From the NCBI RefSeq assembly GCF_040610475.1, contig NZ_JBEXMJ010000002.1:465541-529540 (forward strand): a stretch of 64,000 nucleotides of DNA, given 5' to 3'. The stretch comes from Actinopolymorpha sp. NPDC004070. GTDB lineage: Bacteria; Actinomycetota; Actinomycetes; Propionibacteriales; Actinopolymorphaceae. The notes beneath the pieces were generated by a model that made no database searches, was not told the DNA's origin, and was given only the letters and a program-made list of their open reading frames with translations. Shown in pieces: positions 59,946 through 64,000 of this stretch; position 1 is the first letter of the stretch; each line of letters starts with the position of its first letter. A program made the position numbers and the translations under genes.

Positions 59946-62079
59946 CGGCAGTGGGTTCTTCGGCGACGACTCGGGTGGGGGCCCGGGTCGTCGCCGGGTG
60001 CTGCCTTCGGGGTTGGCGGAGATGCTGCCTGGGCCGCGGCTGGCTGTGCTGGTTGCATCGGTGGACCGGGCTTTGTGTAACGGGTTCGAGCTGGAGGAGC
60101 TGGTCAGGGCGCGTCGGAAGCTGATCGGCTGGCTGGAGGCCGAGTGCCTGTCCGATGTGAACGAGCTGGCACACACCGCCCCCGGTATGCCTGAGGAGCC
60201 GGCGCAACGCAGTGTCGAGCTGGACTCGATGACCCAGGTCGTCCTGGAGGCTCTGCTGGGGTGGTCCGGCTATCACGCCGACTGGTATCTGACGCTGGCC
60301 ACCACCCTTCCCCGCCTGCCCCGGGTGCGGGAGGCGTTGGCGTCGGGGCGGTTGGAGTTGGCTGAGGTCCGCATCATCGTGGACCGGGTCACCGACGCCA
60401 AACCGCATCTGTGGGGCGCGATCGAGGACGCGATCTTCCCCAAGGTGCTGGAACTTCGTGGTGGGTTGTTGCGGGCGAAGGTGGAGGCCGAGGTGGTCAA
60501 GGCCGACCCCGACGCCGCCGCCAAACGCCACCGTGCCGCAAGGACCGGGCGCAACGTCGCGATCTGGCCTGCCGTCGACGGCGTCGCCGACCTCGCCATC
60601 CGCGGACTGTCCGCGGACCAGGCCGCGGAGGCGTACGGCTACATCGACGCCATCGCCCGCGCGGTCAAGTCCAGCGGCGACCCCCGCAGGCTCAGCCAAC
60701 TGCGCGCGGACGTGGCCTACTCCTTGCTCGCCGGCACCGCCGACATCGTTGACTGCTCCGCCCCTACAGTCACTGACAACCACACCGGGAAGAGCCAGGC
60801 CCAGCCCAAGGCCGCGAAGGACGCAGCGGCCGCAGACTCTGAGCACTGCCAGGCGGCACAGGACCAGTCTGGGCAGGACGAAGCCGGGCAGGACGAAGCC
60901 GGGCAGGACGAAGCCGGGCAGGACGAGTCTGGGCGGTGCGCTGCGGAGAACGAGACGCCGCAGGTACGCACCGAGCCCGAGCAGGCGGACTCCGAGCCGG
61001 TCGACGGTGAGCAGTCGGCGAACGAGCAGGGCCAGAACGAGCAGGGTGAGAACGAGCAGGGCGGGCAGGGGCACTGTGGTGTTCACCGGTTCCCCGACCA
61101 TGATCTGCACGACAGTTGGTGTGAGTGTGGCGACTGTTCTCCTGTGCCGGTCGCCACGTGCACGGTGTGCGGCGGCGCCGCGACGACCGGCGTTCCGGTC
61201 CATGACACCGCAGCTCACCTTGCCGCCGACCGCGGCTCGGCCGGGACGAGCGCCACGGAGTGTGACGTGGCCGGGGAGAACGTGGCCGGAAGCAACGTAG
61301 CCGGGGAGAACGTGGCCGGAAGCAGCGCAACCGGTGAGAGTGCGGCTTCGGTGACCGGGCCTTCGGCTGCGGGTCAGATCCCGCGGCAGAACCGGCCACC
61401 GGATGAGACGGCCGACCCACCGGGCCCACCAGTTCCACCCGACCCGCCACCGGACAACTCGCCACCACCACCGCCGTGGTCTTCCTCGCAGCTGAGCTGG
61501 GGGCCGATCCGAACGCGCGCCAAGATCCAGCTGAACGTGCCGTTGACCACGTTGATGGGACTGTCCACCCGGCCCGGGGAACTCGGCGGGTTCGGACCCG
61601 TCATCACCGAGGTGGCCGAGCGGTTGGTGGCGAACAACCTCACCAACCCCGAAGCCAGGTTCAGTGTCGGGGTCACTCATCCGGTCACGGGGCGGTTACT
61701 GCATCTGCATCCGATACCGGCGAGGTTCCTGCGCGGACTCCAGGCAGAGCTGGTGCATGCCCGCGACCAGCGGTGTGCGTGGACCACGTGCCGCAGGCCC
61801 GCGGCGACGTGTCACCTGGACCACAACACCGAGTACGCCGACGGCGGGGAGACCAGTGTGGACAACATCGCACCGCTGTGCCCGCGCCACCACAAGGCCA
61901 AAACCGAACGCGACTGGAAACTGAAGCAGACCGCACCCGGCGAACACACCCTCACCGACCCCTTCGGCCGCAGCTACAGCAGCGGGGCACCATCCCTCAC
62001 CGATCCCGTGGTGCCGGTCGAACCCGCGACGGCTACCGCCGGTACGAGGACGGCAGAGGATGACCTGCCACCGTTCTGA
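59938..62079 (+). CDS. DUF222 / HNH endonuclease protein (13E12-repeat family)
   Basis: 713 residues. An N-terminal DUF222 domain (about residues 20-330: LARLVASVDRAL-like start, LPRLPRVREALASGRLELAEVRIIV, LRADVAYSLLAG) precedes a C-terminal HNH nuclease domain (about 608-662: CAWTTCRRPAATCHLDHN, GGETSVDNIAPLCPRHHKAK). This is the family called 13E12 repeats in mycobacteria, found in many paralogous copies in actinobacteria, of unknown role. The region between the domains (305-480) is low complexity: five 15-bp units (60856-60930, QDEAG repeats), NEQGQ repeats and ENVAGS repeats, likely grown by slippage. ATG start, leaderless. Confidence 0.9.
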   Translation: MSDGSGFFGDDSGGGPGRRRVLPSGLAEMLPGPRLAVLVASVDRALCNGFELEELVRARRKLIGWLEAECLSDVNELAHTAPGMPEEPAQRSVELDSMTQVVLEALLGWSGYHADWYLTLATTLPRLPRVREALASGRLELAEVRIIVDRVTDAKPHLWGAIEDAIFPKVLELRGGLLRAKVEAEVVKADPDAAAKRHRAARTGRNVAIWPAVDGVADLAIRGLSADQAAEAYGYIDAIARAVKSSGDPRRLSQLRADVAYSLLAGTADIVDCSAPTVTDNHTGKSQAQPKAAKDAAAADSEHCQAAQDQSGQDEAGQDEAGQDEAGQDESGRCAAENETPQVRTEPEQADSEPVDGEQSANEQGQNEQGENEQGGQGHCGVHRFPDHDLHDSWCECGDCSPVPVATCTVCGGAATTGVPVHDTAAHLAADRGSAGTSATECDVAGENVAGSNVAGENVAGSSATGESAASVTGPSAAGQIPRQNRPPDETADPPGPPVPPDPPPDNSPPPPPWSSSQLSWGPIRTRAKIQLNVPLTTLMGLSTRPGELGGFGPVITEVAERLVANNLTNPEARFSVGVTHPVTGRLLHLHPIPARFLRGLQAELVHARDQRCAWTTCRRPAATCHLDHNTEYADGGETSVDNIAPLCPRHHKAKTERDWKLKQTAPGEHTLTDPFGRSYSSGAPSLTDPVVPVEPATATAGTRTAEDDLPPF

Positions 62080-62274
62080 GGGCACAGCTGGCCGAGTCGG
62101 ACCTTCCCGCCCGGACCGGCTGGCCGATAGTGGCGCCCCGGACCCGGGCCCCGACGCGGGGCTGACAGAGTGGACGGAGTGCGGCGATCGCCCGGCCTTA
62201 CGGCCGACCGGTCGCCGGTGTCCGGATCCAGGGCGGTGGTGGGAGATGATCCGCGGATGCGACGGAGGAGTCCG

Positions 62275-63315
62275 GTGACACGTGACGGTGCCGAGGCCGG
62301 AGCGAGGGTGAGCGCGAATACCGACGAGCCGGCTGCCGGCCACGGTCTGGTCGGGCGTTCCCCCGACGCGTGCTCGATCCTTTCCGCGACGTACGACGAA
62401 CCCATCGCCGGATCGGCCGCGACCGCGACGACCTGGCTGTGCATCGAACAGCCCGGCCCCTACGGCGCGGACGCGCTGGTGGAGAGCCATTTCGACGTCG
62501 AACTCGGCGGGGAGCTCGCCGCCCGGGCGAAGGGCACCGGCGTACGCATCCAGTTGATCCGACGCCCCGGACGGCACGCCGACGCGCATCCCCCGGACAC
62601 GTTGCCCGGTGGCCGCCGGGTTTTCGTGGCCCACACCGGCACCGGGGCGACCTGGCTGCGGGCGGCGGTCGTCGACGACCCCCGGTCCCTGCTCGACCTC
62701 GACCTCGCGGCGCTGACGGCAGGCGAGGAGCCGCTCGGGTGGGGGGAACGGCTCGCGGGGCCGGTCCTGCTGGTGTGCAGCAACGGCCGCCGCGACCTGT
62801 GCTGCGCGTTGGTCGGACGTCCGCTCGCGGGTGAGCTCGCCCGGCGCCACGCCGCGGACGATCCGGCGGGCGGCACCGTCTGGGAGACCACGCACACCGG
62901 CGGCCACCGGTTCGCGCCGACCGCGGTGCTGCTGCCCACCGGCTACCTGTACGGCCGGCTGGACGTCGACTTCGCCGAGCACGTGCTCGCCGAGGCCAGG
63001 GCCGGGCGGATGGTGACCGAACGCTGCCGCGGCCGGTCCACCTGGTCGGCGCCGGGCCAGGTGGCCGAACTCGCCGTCCGCGAGCTGACAGGTGAGACCG
63101 ACCCGGACGCCGTACGACCAGAGCCCGAGGTGCCCGACGCGTCGGGATGGCGGGTACGAGTGGTCGCGGGGGGCCGGGCCTGGACCGTCACCGGCCGGGA
63201 GGAGACCCTCCGCCCGGACCGCAAGACCAGCTGCGCCAAGGCACCGTTGACGCCCACTGCTCACGTGGTCACCGAGGTCGGCGAGGCCGAGCCCGCCGGC
63301 GTACGCACCGGCTGA
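62275..63315 (+). CDS. Sucrase/ferredoxin-like family protein
   Basis: 346 residues. The fold is thioredoxin-like ferredoxin: the segment VLLVCSNGRRDLCCALVGRPLA has the Cys cluster, and TTHTGGHRFAPTAVLLPTGYLYGRL with the final part matches the sucrase/ferredoxin-like (Suc_Fer-like) family, which is widespread in actinobacteria. The N-terminal part (CSILSATYDEPIAGSAATATTWLCIEQPGPYG) has the other conserved Cys. Activity is unproven. GTG 62275 is chosen because GGAGGAG lies 4-5 nt upstream; other starts lack it. Confidence 0.85.
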   Translation: MTRDGAEAGARVSANTDEPAAGHGLVGRSPDACSILSATYDEPIAGSAATATTWLCIEQPGPYGADALVESHFDVELGGELAARAKGTGVRIQLIRRPGRHADAHPPDTLPGGRRVFVAHTGTGATWLRAAVVDDPRSLLDLDLAALTAGEEPLGWGERLAGPVLLVCSNGRRDLCCALVGRPLAGELARRHAADDPAGGTVWETTHTGGHRFAPTAVLLPTGYLYGRLDVDFAEHVLAEARAGRMVTERCRGRSTWSAPGQVAELAVRELTGETDPDAVRPEPEVPDASGWRVRVVAGGRAWTVTGREETLRPDRKTSCAKAPLTPTAHVVTEVGEAEPAGVRTG

Positions 63316-63336
63316 GCGGGACCTGCGTCACGCAGG

Positions 63337-64000
63337 TCAGGCCTCGCGGGCGTGCGTACCGGCGTCCAGCACCCGGGCAGGGGCGATCGCGGCGGCGAAC
63401 TCGTCCGCGTGCGCGGCCACCCACGCGTACGCGGCACGGACGTCCGCGACCGCGGCGGCCGCCACCTCGTCTCCTGCTCCGGCGGCATCGGAGGCGGCCA
63501 GCCCGCGCCAGCAGCGGTCCTGCCACCACAGGATCGTCTCCACCAGGTCGGCCCGGTCGCGGGGCAGCAGGCCGTACGCGTCGGCGATCAGGGCCACCAG
63601 CCTCGCCGGGCCGGCGGCGCTGGCCCGGCGCGGCCCGAGGTCGAGGAACTGCCAGCACACCAGCGCCACGTCGTGCACGCGGCGGCCCGGGCCGGCGAGA
63701 TCCCAGCCGACGAACGCGTACGGACGCAGCCCGGCCTCCTCCTCGCGGTAGACCGTGGTGCGCGGCGCCAGGTCGTGGTGGCAGGCGACCTCCTGGTCAC
63801 CGGCGAGATGGGTGCCCGCGGTCAGGTCGTGGAACTGCCGGACCAGCTTCGCCACCTTGACCAGGCTGTCCTCCGACCAGACCGGCGGCGGCTGGGCGAC
63901 CTCCCACGCGACGTGCCCGTCGAGCCGGCCGAGAACCTCGCGGCCGTCACGGTCGACGCGGTATCGGGGCGCGCCGGGCCAGCCGTAGTGGCCGAGGTGG
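63337..64000 (-). CDS. Aminoglycoside-phosphotransferase-fold protein (partial, N-terminus off window)
   Basis: The visible 220 residues are the C-terminal part of an APH-fold phosphotransferase: HLGHYGWPGAPRYR, the catalytic loop CHHDLAPRTTVY and the second metal site AFVGWDLAGPGRR. In APH enzymes the catalytic loop ends H-x-D-x4-N; here the Asn is Thr. The nucleophile-activating Asp is still there, so activity is uncertain, and the protein may be a kinase-fold homologue with altered metal binding. N-terminal lobe and start are beyond the right edge. Convergent with the Suc_Fer-like gene, 21 bp apart. Confidence 0.7.
   Translation of the reverse strand, partial: HLGHYGWPGAPRYRVDRDGREVLGRLDGHVAWEVAQPPPVWSEDSLVKVAKLVRQFHDLTAGTHLAGDQEVACHHDLAPRTTVYREEEAGLRPYAFVGWDLAGPGRRVHDVALVCWQFLDLGPRRASAAGPARLVALIADAYGLLPRDRADLVETILWWQDRCWRGLAASDAAGAGDEVAAAAVADVRAAYAWVAAHADEFAAAIAPARVLDAGTHAREA

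Noticed and set aside
55594..61680. Two very long minus-strand frames (975 and 1047 codons)
   Set aside because: They are antisense to the osmolyte importer and to the RlpA-like and DUF222 genes, with repetitive composition and no recognisable domain.
62148..62162. GCCCCG-ACG-CGGGGC hairpin after the DUF222-HNH gene
   Set aside because: Short stem with tiny loop and no T-run; in such GC-rich DNA this arises by chance, so it is not called as a terminator.

Overview
The window is a 64 kb stretch of a very GC-rich actinobacterial chromosome. GTG starts, GTGA/ATGA stop-start overlaps, a type VII secretion locus, a DnaE2/ImuB/ImuA' mutasome with actinobacterial LexA boxes and a DUF222-HNH protein all point to Actinomycetota. 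The codon usage and gene content would suit the Nocardioides/Kribbella/Actinopolymorpha side of the phylum, but that is inference only. I saw no rRNA, tRNA, insertion sequence, prophage or CRISPR array.

Layout. (1) 1-6007: end of an exopolysaccharide locus, with a WecG/TagA-type glycosyltransferase (cut by the window edge), a flippase, a GT4 glycosyltransferase with an apparent CTG start, a parallel-beta-helix-like exported protein and an O-antigen-ligase/Wzy-type membrane protein. (2) 5874-12561: MFS exporter behind a dyad, a GntR/DUF1648 operon, an AAA-type ATPase, a nitronate monooxygenase-like enzyme and a zinc-ribbon membrane protein. (3) 12605-24513: a complete but strand-scrambled type VII (ESX-like) locus: two WXG100 proteins, EccB, EccE plus a 228-residue partner, EccD, EccC and mycosin. 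EccA and PE/PPE are absent. (4) 24792-31746: anti-sigma-type ATPase, GT2 and MptB-like mannosyltransferases, two neighbouring genes that look internally deleted, PIG-L deacetylase, a two-domain PTH2 protein and a HAD phosphatase. (5) 31785-38378: error-prone translesion cassette (dnaE2, imuB, imuA') with two perfect SOS boxes, split by a DUF1330 gene. (6) 38490-44062: larB-larC (nickel-pincer cofactor), an EPSP-synthase homologue and a large phosphatase-like membrane protein. (7) 44001-50382: F420-type oxidoreductase, fructosamine kinase, LMW phosphatase, PadR regulator, DUF3159, HisC-type aminotransferase and a Nudix-GNAT fusion. (8) 50489-54213: asymmetric heterodimeric ABC exporter. (9) 54824-58212: glycine betaine/proline-type ABC importer (ATPase with CBS domains, permease, lipoprotein), bounded by strong terminators. 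(10) 58837-64000: RlpA-like barrel protein behind an unusually AT-rich leader, DUF222-HNH protein with minisatellite-like repeats, a sucrase/ferredoxin-like protein and a partial aminoglycoside-phosphotransferase-fold protein.

Working together: the envelope theme recurs (polysaccharide export, type VII secretion, mannosyltransferases, osmolyte import, RlpA-like protein). The DNA-damage response is the clearest regulated unit. Several genes (9157, 38490, 41861, 45420, 59938) have a -10-like hexamer 6-8 nt before the start codon and no ribosome-binding site, the pattern of leaderless transcripts. The main oddities are short-period repeat arrays in promoters (eccD-eccC, padR, MFS/GntR, after eccB), a candidate CTG start, and two adjacent gene remnants.
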